From NCBI RefSeq assembly GCF_003029735.1, contig NZ_KZ686268.1:186001-250000 (forward strand): 64,000 nt of DNA. The letters are read 5' to 3'. The stretch comes from Pedobacter yulinensis. GTDB taxonomy: Bacteria; Bacteroidota; Bacteroidia; Sphingobacteriales; Sphingobacteriaceae. The position numbers were made by a program, and so were the translations under genes. The notes beneath the pieces were generated by a model. That model searched no databases, was not told the DNA's origin, and was given only the letters and a program-made list of their open reading frames with translations. Numbering within the stretch: position 1 is the stretch's first letter; every line of letters begins with the position of its first letter. Positions 28,144-38,697 of this stretch are shown in pieces.

Positions 28144-30117
28144 CTATTTGACGATTACCGAACCCAGGTAACGGGAAATTTCCTTTTCCACATTTTTTAT
28201 GTGGATGTAACGCTGCATCAGGATTTCCTGGTCATCTGCCGACTGTTCTGCCTGGATCTCCCGGAGAAGGTTTGCAAGAATCTGGTCAATCTTGCGTTTC
28301 TTCAGGTGATAAATGCCGCCAAGTATGGTGTTTTTCAGGTTCATGCTTTCATCTTTGACATAAATCTGGTGGCGCTTTTCCCAGTTTTCGCTGAGCTGGT
28401 AAGGCGAAGTGGACAGCGTAATGGCCAGGTTGGCAATCTCGGCATCCTTATGCTGGATAAACTGGCTGGCTACCGGCAGGTGACCCAGTTCTATTTCAGC
28501 TTTATAGTGGTCAATGATGCGCTTGCAAAGCGGATCGGTAAATTCCACATCAGCCAGGTTCTGAATTACGAAAGAGCCGATATACATGTTGTCTATCCCA
28601 TCCCAGTTTACAAGTTCATGGCCAAAATTCAGCAGCAGGCGTACAATTTCATTTTCCTGCCGTTGCTCGTTTGCCTGTTCTGTGTCTTCTTCCAGAAAAC
28701 CGGCTGCCAGTTCGTCTGGCATAGGAAGCGGCTCAGGTACATACGAACCCGGCCCTTGCTGACCGCTGTAAGAAGAGGTCCCGCCATACCCGGTCGATGA
28801 GGTTTTCTTAAGCCGCGCCGCACGCATCTTGTTCAGCTCGGTGAGCAGAATGCGTTCTTCGACTTCCAGCAGCCGGCTGCATTCCCGTACAAAAACCGAG
28901 GCCTTGATGCTGTCAGGGATCTTCGAGATGCTTTCTACGATATCGCGTATAATACCCGCGCGTTTAATGGGATCGTTGCCGGCCTCGGCCAGCAGGATAT
29001 CGGCTTTGTAAAAGATGAAGTCTTTCCGGTTCTCTTCAATATAGGTCCTGAAAGCCGCCGCGCCTACCGCATGCATGTACGAATCAGGGTCGTGCCGGTC
29101 AGGAAAGGAAACGACCTTAACGTTCATTCCTTCTTCCAGGATCATGTCCAGGCCGCGTAGCGAGGCTTTGATGCCCGCCGGATCACCATCGTATAAAATA
29201 GTGACGTTCTCCGTAAAACGTGAAATAAGCCTGATCTGCTCGGTCGTTAACGAGGTGCCCGATGATGCCACCACATTCTCGACTCCAGCCTGGTGTACCG
29301 ATAATACATCTGCATAACCCTCTACGAGGTAACAGTTGTTGGCATCGCGAATGGCTTTTTTGGCCTGAAAAAGACCGTACAGTACATTAGACTTGTGATA
29401 AATGTCGCTCTCAGGCGAATTCACATATTTCGGAACACTTTTTTCGGTCTTGAGCGTCCGTCCCCCGAACCCGATTACACGGCCGGTAAAGTTATGGATC
29501 GGAAACATGACCCGGCCGCGAAAGCGGTCGTACACGCGTCCTTTGTCATTCCTGATGCTCAGACCCGTTGCTTCCAGGTATTGATGCGCATACCCATTGT
29601 TGAGCGCCTGCTGGGTAAGGGCATCCCACACATCGGGCGAATAACCAAGCTCAAATTTCCTGATCACATCTTCGCGGAATCCGCGTTCCCTAAAATAACT
29701 GAGCCCAACAGAACGGCCTTCATCGCTATCCCAAAGCTGTTCCTTAAAAAAGGTTGCGGCGAACTGCGAAAGCACATAAAGACTTTCGCGCGCCTGGTAG
29801 GCCTCGGTATCTTTCGGAATCTCGCGCGTTTCTTCGACCTCGATGTTGTATTTGTTGGCCAGATACTTCAGCGCTTCAGGGTACGAATATTTTTCATGCT
29901 CCATCACGAAGCGTACCGAATCGCCGGCCTCGCCGCAGCCGAAACATTTATAGATGCCCTTGGAAACCGAAACGTTAAAGGATGGTGTTTTTTCGTTATG
30001 AAATGGACAGTTGCCGATCAGGCTGCTGCCGCGCTTTTTCAGGTTTACGAAATCGCCCACCACTTCTTCGATACGTACCGTATCCATGATCTTATCTATC
30101 GTATCCTGCTTGATCAT
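28144..30117 (-). CDS. dnaG: DNA primase
   Basis: Makes RNA primers for replication. The 657-residue protein has an N-terminal CHC2 zinc-binding domain (C37, H40, C58, C61 in NCPFHNEKT and YKCFGCGEAGD). It also has the primase catalytic core with TOPRIM motif (CYLVEGYADVLS, and ILYDGDPAG) and a C-terminal helical DnaB-interacting region (about 480-657). The ATG at 30117 gives the standard start MIKQDTIDKIMD. The linker near 435-470 is Ser/Gly/Pro-rich. Confidence 0.97.
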   Translation of the reverse strand: MIKQDTIDKIMDTVRIEEVVGDFVNLKKRGSSLIGNCPFHNEKTPSFNVSVSKGIYKCFGCGEAGDSVRFVMEHEKYSYPEALKYLANKYNIEVEETREIPKDTEAYQARESLYVLSQFAATFFKEQLWDSDEGRSVGLSYFRERGFREDVIRKFELGYSPDVWDALTQQALNNGYAHQYLEATGLSIRNDKGRVYDRFRGRVMFPIHNFTGRVIGFGGRTLKTEKSVPKYVNSPESDIYHKSNVLYGLFQAKKAIRDANNCYLVEGYADVLSVHQAGVENVVASSGTSLTTEQIRLISRFTENVTILYDGDPAGIKASLRGLDMILEEGMNVKVVSFPDRHDPDSYMHAVGAAAFRTYIEENRKDFIFYKADILLAEAGNDPIKRAGIIRDIVESISKIPDSIKASVFVRECSRLLEVEERILLTELNKMRAARLKKTSSTGYGGTSSYSGQQGPGSYVPEPLPMPDELAAGFLEEDTEQANEQRQENEIVRLLLNFGHELVNWDGIDNMYIGSFVIQNLADVEFTDPLCKRIIDHYKAEIELGHLPVASQFIQHKDAEIANLAITLSTSPYQLSENWEKRHQIYVKDESMNLKNTILGGIYHLKKRKIDQILANLLREIQAEQSADDQEILMQRYIHIKNVEKEISRYLGSVIVK

Positions 30118-30158
30118 CTTAAAATCCTTCGCCCGTTTGTGCCAGCCCCCGCTCCTTG

Positions 30159-30827
30159 CTATTTAATAAACGGCAGCATGTTTTTTGCCAGGAATTTGTT
30201 TCCTTCGTCGTTCATGTGTACCCCATCACTGGTCAGAATTCCTTTTTCGGCGTTGCCGGGATTTTTGCCTGCTTCGTACTCAGCAAAAGCCTTGCGGAGG
30301 TCGCACACGGGTATGTTGTTTTTTGCAGCCAGTTCGCGTATGCCCTGCGCATACTTATCCAGTTCTGCATCGAGCGGATTCTCACCGCTTTTTTTCTCAC
30401 CAATGACCGAAGGGGTGCACAACACCAGTTTACTGCCGGCTGCGGTTATTTTGCTGATCAATGCCTGATAAAATTTGAGGTATTTGTCATAGTCAGTACC
30501 GGTGTGCGAGGTCTGCTTGTGCCAGACATCATTAATCCCTACATAAATGAAAACCAGGTCAGGCTGTTTGCTCAACACGTCTGTTTCAAGCCTGAGGTAG
30601 AGGTCATACACTTTGTTGCCCCCAATGCCGGCGCCTGCCACATCAAAGCTGGTGCTGCCAAGCTGTTGTTTGATAAGCGTAATGTACCCGTTTTCCTTCA
30701 CGCCTGCCTGGGTAATGGAATCGCCGAAAAATATGACTTTTTTTGGCCTGGCTTTCATAGCGGTAAATGCAGTTGCCAGGGCTAGCAGTATGAAAATTGC
30801 AGAGGTGGTCCGGATGTGTCTTTTCAT
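30159..30827 (-). CDS. Exported SGNH/GDSL hydrolase
   Basis: A 222-residue esterase-type hydrolase. The N-terminus has a hydrophobic signal-like segment (SAIFILLALATAFTAMKA). Block I is IFFGDSITQAG (catalytic Ser), block II is GAGIGGNKVYDL, block III is VGINDVWHK and block V is DGVHMNDEGN (Asp and His). It resembles the group that includes GDSL-lipase/acylhydrolase and carbohydrate acetylesterases. The substrate is not predictable. It starts 11 nt after the beta-lactamase-fold hydrolase gene, forming a two-gene unit. Confidence 0.87.
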   Translation of the reverse strand: MKRHIRTTSAIFILLALATAFTAMKARPKKVIFFGDSITQAGVKENGYITLIKQQLGSTSFDVAGAGIGGNKVYDLYLRLETDVLSKQPDLVFIYVGINDVWHKQTSHTGTDYDKYLKFYQALISKITAAGSKLVLCTPSVIGEKKSGENPLDAELDKYAQGIRELAAKNNIPVCDLRKAFAEYEAGKNPGNAEKGILTSDGVHMNDEGNKFLAKNMLPFIK

Positions 30828-30838
30828 GTTGTGATGGG

Positions 30839-32395
30839 TTATTGCTTGGTATTGAGTTTAAAATCAAGATCCTGAAAATCAAAGCTAAAATCAGTCAGCG
30901 GTGAAATGGCCTCCATCTTAAAGCCGGTCGGCCTTCCCTCTGAATCGAGCTGGTAAGTAACAAAGGCATCGGCATCCAGGCTGCGGTCCTGCCATTTAAC
31001 CAACCAGGTATTGGCTTTGTAAAAATACATATCTCCACGCAGCTTTGGCGAATTGCGGCTTTGAAAATACAGATGGCCCTGTTTTACGCTGATGGTTGCC
31101 TGGCCAAACCAGGGGTCGCTAAAGGTTCCGGCATAGGCGGCGGGGTCAGGACTTCCCGCACCGGCCGAAGCAATCTGCGCTTGTACCTTGCCAACGATAT
31201 CGGCAGCCTCTTTTTCATTTTTAAGCCTGGCATCGTTGTACTGCTTGATCCGGTCCTTTCCTTTAATGCCGAAATATGCGTCTTTTATCGTGTTTGTGAT
31301 CGCAGTGAACGCCGCGCCCGACTGCTGGTTCGTCAGCACAATAATGCCCAGCCTGAGCTCCGGGACCATGGTTACCTGCGTGACGATCCCCGCCAGGCCG
31401 CCCGTATGACTGACCTGCAGGTAGCCGTTTACGTCACTCAGAAACCAGCCCAGTCCGTAAGCCGAAAAATGGGTGTTGTAAGGCGAGCCGCCGTTTATAA
31501 TGGTTTGGGGCGACCACATTTCCCGGTGCACCGCAGCGCTGAACAATCGTTTTTTATTGTCCTGCCCGTATTGTCCGCCGTTCATCTGGGCAATGACCCA
31601 TTTACTCATATCGGTCACGTTCGAATACATGCCGCCCGCTGCGTTGGCCAGTTCGGTAAAACTTAAGCCCACCGGGACCAGCTTGCCGTCTGACGGCGCA
31701 TGCCCGTCAATGATGTTTGACCGGTCTTTCAGCCGATACCAGGAGGCCGCTGTTGCAGTCATTCCCAGTGGCCTGATGATGCGGCTTTCAATGAAGTCCT
31801 CATAACTGATCCCCGATATCCGCGCTACCACTTCGCCCGCAACAATGTACAGCAGGTTATCATAATCATACTTGGTGCGAAAGCTTGATACTGGTTTCAG
31901 GTACCGAAGGTTATGTATCATTTGTTTTTTGGTCACCGTACTTGAATCGGGCCAGATCATCAGGTCGCCTGCGCCAAGCCCCAGTCCGCTGCGGTGCGTA
32001 AGCAGATCACGAACTGTGAACTCGTTCGTTACGTAGGGGTCATACAGCTTGAATTCCGGGATTATGTCGGTTACGCGCGTGTCCCAGGTGATTTTGCCTG
32101 AATCGATGAGTATGCCCAGAGCTGCAGCAGTAAACGCTTTTGTATTTGATGCAACACCGAACAGCGTATTTTCATCGACTTTTTTCCCGCTTTTGAGCGA
32201 GCGGACACCATATCCTTTGGCATGGATCAGTTTACCGTCTTTGACAATGCCCAGGGCGATGCCGGGAACATTAAACGTGCGAAGCGTTTGTTCAACAAGG
32301 CTATCGGCCTGCCTGCCGGTAAAGGGCTGAGCCATGACCGTTCCGCTCCATAAAAGTGAGGTCAGCAATGCGGTCAGGAAAAATCGTCTATACAT
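30839..32395 (-). CDS. Serine hydrolase, class C beta-lactamase family
   Basis: A 518-residue exported protein. The signal peptide is MYRRFFLTALLTSLLWSGTVMA. The penicillin-binding fold has motif 1 SNTK (FGVASNTKAFTAAALG), motif 2 YDN (YDYDNLLY) and motif 3 HTGG (VSHTGGLAG). A C-terminal beta domain (about 400-518, PAAYAGTFSDPWFGQATI) resembles the DUF3471 extension. Members include esterases and D-aminopeptidases. Beta-lactam resistance should not be assumed, since HTGG replaces KTG. The start ATG (32395) is chosen by the signal peptide. A TATCTTTA-like box lies upstream. Confidence 0.88.
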   Translation of the reverse strand: MYRRFFLTALLTSLLWSGTVMAQPFTGRQADSLVEQTLRTFNVPGIALGIVKDGKLIHAKGYGVRSLKSGKKVDENTLFGVASNTKAFTAAALGILIDSGKITWDTRVTDIIPEFKLYDPYVTNEFTVRDLLTHRSGLGLGAGDLMIWPDSSTVTKKQMIHNLRYLKPVSSFRTKYDYDNLLYIVAGEVVARISGISYEDFIESRIIRPLGMTATAASWYRLKDRSNIIDGHAPSDGKLVPVGLSFTELANAAGGMYSNVTDMSKWVIAQMNGGQYGQDNKKRLFSAAVHREMWSPQTIINGGSPYNTHFSAYGLGWFLSDVNGYLQVSHTGGLAGIVTQVTMVPELRLGIIVLTNQQSGAAFTAITNTIKDAYFGIKGKDRIKQYNDARLKNEKEAADIVGKVQAQIASAGAGSPDPAAYAGTFSDPWFGQATISVKQGHLYFQSRNSPKLRGDMYFYKANTWLVKWQDRSLDADAFVTYQLDSEGRPTGFKMEAISPLTDFSFDFQDLDFKLNTKQ

Positions 32396-32451
32396 ATGAA
32401 CCGAAAAAATTAAAGATAAGACTTTAGTAAAAACATTCGGCGCCAGACGGG

Positions 32452-33411
32452 CTATTTCGAACCCGCTAGCTTGTAATCCTTGTGCAGCACCAGGAAACTG
32501 GCGCGTTCTTCTTTTTTGAAGGGAATATTCCAATTGCCCTGGTAACTGATCTTGGTAGGCAGCTTGTCATCGTTAAAATAACTCATCTCGATGTTCATCT
32601 GCACGTCGAAATCAAAGAGAAAATTACTGTATTTCATGTCGACATAGCGGCCAAGGATATTGAAATTGCGTTTGTCAAAAATGGTGACCAGCTCGCGGAT
32701 CATGATGCCGCTCTTTGTCCAGCTGCTCAGATCAGGTTTAACGGCAACCGTAAACCGGTACACCGGTATGGAGTCGAGGTAGGTAGCGCTGGCAAACGAA
32801 TAGTCGTAGTACTGCCGCATATTGGCTGTAAAAATTTCGGTCTTGCTGCCAATAAAAGGTACACCCTTAACCGGGCGGCCCGGCGAAAAAATCAACGTTT
32901 TCAGCTTGCTTTTATACCCTTCGTTCGTGCCGCCGGCTTTACCGTCGCCAAGAGGTGCATTCGGAACGAAATCACTGCTGTAGGCGTTCATGAAAATGTA
33001 ATCGAACATTTCAACAGTATACAGCTGATATTTGCCATTCTTTTTATACACTTTCCCCGTATCCTGTTTCACCAGGTATTCCATCTTATGCGGCCCGTTG
33101 TTGTTGTGCCTGATCTTCCGGTACATGCGGCCATTGACCTTATCCTTTTTGTCGTAAGTATAAATGCGGTTTTCGGCAATAAAATTATAGGCCTTCATTT
33201 TCTGAAAAGCCTTGTAGAAACTGGTGTCGTTGATTACGGCATTGATAAAATCTTCTACGTTGAGCCGGTGTGAACGAATGTTCACGACCGAATCGAGGGT
33301 GATTGTGCGGATGGTATCGGGGTTAAACCGCTCAATTTCCTGCGCCTGCGCGGGGAAGCGGAACACTGCCACGAGGCAGTATAAAACAATCAGCCGAACC
33401 GTATGCTTCAT
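32452..33411 (-). CDS. Exported protein of unknown function
   Basis: A 319-residue protein I do not recognise. The signal peptide is MKHTVRLIVLYCLVAVFRFPAQAQ. The rest looks like an all-beta soluble or outer-membrane-associated protein rich in Tyr/Phe/Asn and Lys. It has strands such as PVYRFTVAVKPDLSSW and NFLFDFDVQMNIEMSYF, which recall Bacteroidota carboxypeptidase-regulatory-domain-associated proteins. The start codon overlaps the stop of the amidohydrolase gene (TGATG), so the two are translationally coupled. A role in processing or surface assembly of that operon's substrate is only a guess. Confidence 0.7.
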   Translation of the reverse strand: MKHTVRLIVLYCLVAVFRFPAQAQEIERFNPDTIRTITLDSVVNIRSHRLNVEDFINAVINDTSFYKAFQKMKAYNFIAENRIYTYDKKDKVNGRMYRKIRHNNNGPHKMEYLVKQDTGKVYKKNGKYQLYTVEMFDYIFMNAYSSDFVPNAPLGDGKAGGTNEGYKSKLKTLIFSPGRPVKGVPFIGSKTEIFTANMRQYYDYSFASATYLDSIPVYRFTVAVKPDLSSWTKSGIMIRELVTIFDKRNFNILGRYVDMKYSNFLFDFDVQMNIEMSYFNDDKLPTKISYQGNWNIPFKKEERASFLVLHKDYKLAGSK

Positions 33412-34592
33412 CAATTGCCAAGCTGTTTAAGCGCCAGGTAGGCCATCAATCCGGTCGAAGTTTTCAGCGCATCCTCATCGATATCGAAGGTCGGCGTATG
33501 CACAGCATATGTCGTTTGTTTGGCTTCATTACCCGTGCCAAGGCGGTAAAAACACGCATTGGTGACCTGTGAATAAAAAGCAAAGTCTTCCCCGGCCATC
33601 CAGATGTCGAGGTCGATCACATTTTCTTTTCCCAGATAGTCTTCTGCATGCTGCCGCGAGGCCATGGTCAGTTTTTCCTCATTAACCAGGAAGGGGTAAC
33701 CTCGGTGAATATCAAAATGGCAGCTGCCGCCCATGCTTTCGGCAATACCCTCGGCCATCTTTTTCATCCGTTTATGCGCTTCATCCCGCCATTCTTCATT
33801 GAGCGTGCGGAAGGTTCCTTCGATCTTCACCTCGTTCGGAATAATATTGGTTGCACCGTTGGCGATGACCTTGCCGAACGACAGGACCGAAGGCAGACGC
33901 GGGTCGGCATGGCGGCTCACGATCTGCTGCAGCGCAATGATGATGTGCGATGCAATCACGACCGGATCAATGTTCTGGTGCGGTTGCGCACCATGGCCGC
34001 CCTTGCCGCTAACCGTTACATAGAGCTCGTCTGTTGAGGCCATGTAAATGCCCGGGCGAAAGCCTACCGTGCCGGTTTTGAGCAGGGGCATGACATGCTG
34101 GCCCATAATGGCAGCAGGTTTCGGGTTTTCCAGGACACCTTCTTTGATCATAATGCTGGCCCCGCCGGGCAGCAGTTCCTCAGCCGGTTGGAAGATCAGT
34201 TTCACCGTACCTGAAAATTCGTTTTTGAGCGTATTCAGTATAAAGGCGGTACCCAGCAATGACGAACTGTGTACGTCATGGCCGCAGGCGTGCATGACAC
34301 CAGGATTTTTAGACTTATATGGTTTGTCGTTGGCTTCATTAATGGGCAAGGCGTCCATGTCGGCACGCAGGGCGATAACCGGACCGGTGCCCGCACCGGT
34401 AATCAGGCCTACCACGCCGGTATCAGCACAGGCTGTATAGGGAATACCCCAGCGGTCCAGCTGCGCTTTAATAAAGGCAGATGTCTCGTGTTCATGAAAA
34501 GACAGTTCGGGGTTGGCGTGCAGGTGCCGGCGAAAGCCGACTACCTCTTCAAAAACGGATTCAGAAAGCTGTTTAATTTTCTCCTTGATCAT
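33411..34592 (-). CDS. M20-family amidohydrolase (N-acyl-amino-acid/hippurate hydrolase type)
   Basis: A 393-residue di-metal hydrolase that splits N-acyl or N-aromatic amino acids, with no signal peptide, hence cytosolic. Motifs are RADMDALPI, HACGHDVHSSSLLG (metal ligands), FQPAEELLPGG (general-base Glu region) and GQHVMPLLKTG. The dimerisation lid domain lies around 180-290 (VSGKGGHGAQPHQNIDPV). The ATG lies 20 bp inside the end of the SPOR-protein gene. Physiological substrate unknown. Confidence 0.93.
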   Translation of the reverse strand: MIKEKIKQLSESVFEEVVGFRRHLHANPELSFHEHETSAFIKAQLDRWGIPYTACADTGVVGLITGAGTGPVIALRADMDALPINEANDKPYKSKNPGVMHACGHDVHSSSLLGTAFILNTLKNEFSGTVKLIFQPAEELLPGGASIMIKEGVLENPKPAAIMGQHVMPLLKTGTVGFRPGIYMASTDELYVTVSGKGGHGAQPHQNIDPVVIASHIIIALQQIVSRHADPRLPSVLSFGKVIANGATNIIPNEVKIEGTFRTLNEEWRDEAHKRMKKMAEGIAESMGGSCHFDIHRGYPFLVNEEKLTMASRQHAEDYLGKENVIDLDIWMAGEDFAFYSQVTNACFYRLGTGNEAKQTTYAVHTPTFDIDEDALKTSTGLMAYLALKQLGN

Positions 34593-35037
34593 CTGATTCT
34601 AAGTTGGGCGCATTGATCTTTTCTCTGAAAATGAACAGCGTGGGGTATTTGGGCCGCAGCTGGTTCAGAAATCGCTGTGCTTCGAGCCTTGACCTGAAAT
34701 CGCCAACGCGCAGGTAATAATTTGGCTCGCGGTAAGTAATGTATGTGCGGTAATTCGGAAAGTCCTGCCTGAAACGGGCCTGCATGTTAAAGGTTTGCCG
34801 CCGGTCTGAGCCATAAAAAACCTGTACGCGGTAACCCATCGAAGACACGACCGGTGCAACCGGCGCCTTTGGCGATACGGTAGTTTTCTTACGGTACAGC
34901 GCGGCCCGCTTCGCGATCAGGCTGTCGATCAGCGGATCTTTAACGACCCTGACCGTTCCGGGTGTGTTCCGGCCCGACTGCCCGAAGGCTGCGCAGGAAA
35001 GCAAGATCAATAGGAATACGCTGGCTGTTTTTCTCAT
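34573..35037 (-). CDS. Exported SPOR-domain protein
   Basis: A 154-residue protein. The signal peptide is MRKTASVFLLILLSCAAFGQ, which sets the ATG at 35037. A linker with basic residues is followed by a SPOR domain (about 72-146): GYRVQVFYGSDRRQTFNMQA, PNYYLRVGDFRSRLEAQRFL. SPOR domains bind glycan strands stripped of stem peptides at division septa. In this form it is a small periplasmic protein. First gene of the SPOR-M20-unknown operon. Confidence 0.88.
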   Translation of the reverse strand: MRKTASVFLLILLSCAAFGQSGRNTPGTVRVVKDPLIDSLIAKRAALYRKKTTVSPKAPVAPVVSSMGYRVQVFYGSDRRQTFNMQARFRQDFPNYRTYITYREPNYYLRVGDFRSRLEAQRFLNQLRPKYPTLFIFREKINAPNLESDDQGEN

Positions 35038-35053
35038 CGGGGCTATAAAGTAC

Positions 35054-35085
35054 GAATGCCGAACTTTCTGCAAAATTCGGCATTC
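35054..35085 (-). terminator. Hairpin after secA
   Basis: GAATGCCGAA (35054-35063) and TTCGGCATTC (35076-35085) form a perfect 10-bp stem with a 12-nt loop, 18 nt after the secA stop. No long U-tract follows, and the SPOR gene starts only 17 nt beyond it, so it may be a partial terminator. Confidence 0.5.
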
Positions 35086-35102
35086 TGTGATTGGATTACA
35101 AA

Positions 35103-38100
35103 TTAGTTTGCGCCGTGGCAGTTTTTGTATTTTTTGCCGCTTCCGCAAGGACATGGGTCATTGCGGCCTACTTTTGGGTCGACCCGTACCGGCTGCTGCG
35201 GAATAGCTTCACGGGTGTCGGCAAAATCCATACCCGGTTCTTCCTGTCCGAACTCCTGCTTCGTGGTTTGGAGCTGCGGCTGGCGTTTAGGCACGGGTGC
35301 CTGGCGAATTTCTTCTGCCTCCTGAGCAACCGGAATGCCGCCTTTGAATAAAAAGCTGACCACCTCTTTATTTACAGCGTTGAGCATGTTCTTAAACAGG
35401 TTGAAGGCTTCCATTTTATAAATAACCAACGGATCTTTCTGCTCGTATACCGCGTTCTGCACAGATTGTTTCAATTCGTCCATATCGCGCAGATGCTCTT
35501 TCCAGGAGTCATCGATCAGCGCAAGTACGATGGTTTTTTCAAAACTTTTTACAACCTCACGGCCTTTGTTCTCAATCGCTTTTCTGAGCGAAACCGGAAC
35601 CTGTATGCCGCGAATGCCATCTGTAAAAGGAACAACGATCTGCTCGATCTGCTCGCCGCGTTCTTCAAAAACCTGTTTCAGCACCGGCATGGCCTGGTTG
35701 ATAACCGCATCAGATTTACGGGTATAAAACGCCGTGGCCTCGTCAAACAGTTTCTCAGTCAGGTTCTGCACATTGAGCGAGGAAAATTCCTTTTCGGTGA
35801 TTGCTGTATCAACAGAAAAGTTTTTGATGACCTCCAGTTTAAAGCCTTCATAGTTCGCCTCCGTGCGGTATTCGTTTACGATGTCTTCAGCCACGTCGAA
35901 CACCATGTTGTTCATATCAACGTCCAGACGCTCACCGAAAAGTGCATTCTTGCGTTTTGCATAAATAACCGTACGCTGTGAATTCATTACGTCGTCATAC
36001 TCGAGCAGGCGCTTACGGATACCAAAGTTGTTTTCTTCTACCTTCTTTTGCGCACGTTCGATTGATTTGGTAATCATCGAGTGCTGAATGACCTCTCCTT
36101 CTTCGATCCCCATGCGCACCATGATGTTCGAAATGCGTTCTGAGCCGAAAAGACGCATCAGGTTATCTTCAAGCGACACAAAGAATTGCGATGAACCGGG
36201 ATCGCCCTGGCGACCGGCACGACCGCGAAGCTGCCTGTCTACCCGGCGCGACTCATGCCGCTCTGTACCCACGATCGCAAGTCCGCCGGCCTCTTTTACC
36301 CCTGGCCCGAGTTTAATGTCGGTACCACGGCCGGCCATGTTCGTTGCAATGGTCACGGTTCCTGATTTTCCAGCCTCTGCCACGATGTCGGCCTCTTTCT
36401 GGTGCAGCTTGGCATTCAGCACATTGTGTTTGATGCCGCGAAGTTTTAACATTCGGCTCAGCAATTCAGATATCTCGACCGAAGTTGTACCCACCAGAAC
36501 CGGTCTGCCTGCCTGGGTCAGTTTAACGATCTCATCGGCAACGGCATTGTATTTTTCCCGCATGGTGCGGTAAACAAAGTCCTGCTCATCCTTACGGGAT
36601 ATCGCCCTGTTGGTCGGAATTTCAACAACATCCAGTTTATAGATCTGCCAGAATTCACCGGCCTCTGTGGTAGCCGTACCGGTCATACCGCAAAGTTTGT
36701 GGTACATGCGGAAATAGTTCTGCAGCGTAATGGTCGCATAGGTCTGCGTTGCGTCTTCGACCTTTACATTTTCTTTTGCCTCGATTGCCTGGTGCAGGCC
36801 GTCAGAATAACGGCGTCCTTCCATGATACGGCCGGTCTGCTCATCCACGATTTTGATCTTGCCCTCGTCAATGATGTATTCCACATCTTTCTCAAACAGG
36901 GTATAAGCCTTCAGCAACTGGTTCACAGAGTGGATCCGCTCAGCTTTTACTGAATAATCGCGCATCAGCTCGTCTTTGCGACGTACTTTTTCTTCGCCAG
37001 ACAAATCTGACCGTTCCAGCTCGGCAATTTCAGTACCTACGTCGGGCAGTACGAAAAAGCCGGGGTCTTCGCCAGACTGGGTGATCAGTTCGATGCCCTT
37101 TTCGGTCAGTTCGACCTGGTTGTTTTTCTCATCGATGTGAAAAAACAATTCCTCGTCGACCTTGGGCATATTCTTCGACTGATCCTGCATGTAATGGTTC
37201 TCTGTTTTCAGCAGTGTTTGCTTCACATTGCCTTCGCTCAGGAACTTGATCAGTGCTTTATTTTTCGGCAGCCCGCGGTGTGCACGCAGCAGGGCTATAC
37301 CACCCTGTCCTTCTTCCGGACCCGATTTGCCTTCGTTAATTAGTTTTTTGGCCTCGTTCAGCGCCTGCGTAATGTAAGTTTTCTGGGCATTGACCAGGCG
37401 TTCAATCCTGGGTTTCAGGTCATAAAACTCATGCTGGTCACCAAAAGGAATTGGACCAGATATGATCAGTGGCGTTCGCGCATCATCGATCAGTACCGAG
37501 TCAACCTCATCGACCATCGCATAATGCAGTTTACGCTGAACCAGTTGCTCAGGCGTCTGCGACATGTTGTCGCGCAGGTAATCGAAGCCAAATTCATTGT
37601 TCGTACCGTATGTAATATCTGCCAGGTAGGCCTTACGGCGCTGCTCTGAATTGGGCTCGTGTTTATCGATACAATCAACGCTCAGGCCATGGAACTCGAA
37701 CAGTGGGCCATTCCACTCCGAGTCACGTCTGGCCAGGTAATCATTCACAGTTACAATGTGAACGCCTTGTCCGGCCAGTGCGTTCAGGTAAGCAGGCAGC
37801 GTACCCACGAGGGTTTTACCTTCACCGGTTGCCATCTCTGCGATCTTGCCCTGGTGAAGCACAATACCGCCAATCAGCTGCACATCGTAATGCACCATGT
37901 TCCAGACCACTTCGGTTCCTGCTGCCATCCAGCTGTTGGCCCACAGCGCTTTTTCACCTGCAATTTTGACATTATCCTTGCGGGTGGCGATCTCACGGTC
38001 AAACTCGGTCGCCGTCACTTCAATCTGGGCGTTCTCTGTAAACCGGCGCGCCGTTTCCTTTACCACCGCAAATGCTTCAGGAAGGATTTCCAGCAGTACC

Positions 38101-38402
38101 TTTTCAAGTTCTTTGTCGCGGTCCTTGCCCAGGCTGTCGATCTGATCGTAAATGCTGGTTTTTTGCTGCAGGTCTAAAGCCTCATTTTCGGCCTCAGTAC
38201 GCAGGGCGGAGATCTGCTGATCTATTTCAGTCAGAAATTCCGCAATGCGCTGTTTAAATTCAATTGTTTTATGACGCAACTCATCGTTGCTGATGGAACC
38301 AAGTTTTGCGTATTCCTCGTTCGTCTTTACGACTAACGGCTGTATTCCCTTTATATCCCGTTCTGATTTGCTTCCAAAAATCTTGGTTAAAAATTCTAAC
38401 AT
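35103..38402 (-). CDS. secA: Protein translocase ATPase SecA
   Basis: Motor of the Sec export pathway, working with SecYEG at the inner membrane. The 1099-residue length is typical of Bacteroidota SecA, which carries insertions relative to E. coli. Motifs include Walker A region [23 protein letters not shown]-like [27 protein letters not shown] in the second nucleotide-binding fold, and [13 protein letters not shown]. The C-terminus has a zinc/SecB-binding motif ([14 protein letters not shown]). ATG at 38402 ([16 protein letters not shown]). Confidence 0.97.
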   Translation of the reverse strand: MLEFLTKIFGSKSERDIKGIQPLVVKTNEEYAKLGSISNDELRHKTIEFKQRIAEFLTEIDQQISALRTEAENEALDLQQKTSIYDQIDSLGKDRDKELEKVLLEILPEAFAVVKETARRFTENAQIEVTATEFDREIATRKDNVKIAGEKALWANSWMAAGTEVVWNMVHYDVQLIGGIVLHQGKIAEMATGEGKTLVGTLPAYLNALAGQGVHIVTVNDYLARRDSEWNGPLFEFHGLSVDCIDKHEPNSEQRRKAYLADITYGTNNEFGFDYLRDNMSQTPEQLVQRKLHYAMVDEVDSVLIDDARTPLIISGPIPFGDQHEFYDLKPRIERLVNAQKTYITQALNEAKKLINEGKSGPEEGQGGIALLRAHRGLPKNKALIKFLSEGNVKQTLLKTENHYMQDQSKNMPKVDEELFFHIDEKNNQVELTEKGIELITQSGEDPGFFVLPDVGTEIAELERSDLSGEEKVRRKDELMRDYSVKAERIHSVNQLLKAYTLFEKDVEYIIDEGKIKIVDEQTGRIMEGRRYSDGLHQAIEAKENVKVEDATQTYATITLQNYFRMYHKLCGMTGTATTEAGEFWQIYKLDVVEIPTNRAISRKDEQDFVYRTMREKYNAVADEIVKLTQAGRPVLVGTTSVEISELLSRMLKLRGIKHNVLNAKLHQKEADIVAEAGKSGTVTIATNMAGRGTDIKLGPGVKEAGGLAIVGTERHESRRVDRQLRGRAGRQGDPGSSQFFVSLEDNLMRLFGSERISNIMVRMGIEEGEVIQHSMITKSIERAQKKVEENNFGIRKRLLEYDDVMNSQRTVIYAKRKNALFGERLDVDMNNMVFDVAEDIVNEYRTEANYEGFKLEVIKNFSVDTAITEKEFSSLNVQNLTEKLFDEATAFYTRKSDAVINQAMPVLKQVFEERGEQIEQIVVPFTDGIRGIQVPVSLRKAIENKGREVVKSFEKTIVLALIDDSWKEHLRDMDELKQSVQNAVYEQKDPLVIYKMEAFNLFKNMLNAVNKEVVSFLFKGGIPVAQEAEEIRQAPVPKRQPQLQTTKQEFGQEEPGMDFADTREAIPQQPVRVDPKVGRNDPCPCGSGKKYKNCHGAN

Positions 38403-38697
38403 TATATTTTTATTCGTCTATTGTTCTACATTCAAAGCGTGGCTGTTACAACAACCAGGCCACCGGAAAAGCCCGGCCTTTTTGGCAGTTTAAAGCGCTA
38501 AAATTACAGATATATTTTTAATATCACTTATCTTGCATCCGATAATAAATCCCGATCCATCCAGACATTCGGGCAGATCGCCGGCACTCTGGCGGGAAGC
38601 GTCGTGTTTTAGACGTCTTTTGCTGCCCTGAATAAAACATTTCACTGTGCCTGAAGCACATTAGCGTTTTCAGTTGCCCGGGCGACGCATATAACAC
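38403..38697. other. Divergent intergenic region between secA and the LytS-type kinase gene
   Basis: About 295 nt holding both promoters. A weak hairpin AGGCC (38457-38461)/GGCCT (38475-38479) is followed by TTTTT on the plus strand. I found no confident TAnnTTTG box for either gene and no small ORF worth calling. Confidence 0.4.

Noticed and set aside
29395..30468. 357-codon plus-strand frame opposite dnaG
   Set aside because: Antisense shadow of dnaG and the GDSL gene, with no recognisable motif.
30839..32395. Antibiotic-resistance beta-lactamase
   Set aside because: The fold fits, but the motif-3 HTGG and the C-terminal extension point to an esterase or peptidase-like relative.
38457..38483. 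Terminator on the plus strand upstream of the LytS gene
   Set aside because: Only a 5-bp stem and no plus-strand gene ends there; kept as a note only.
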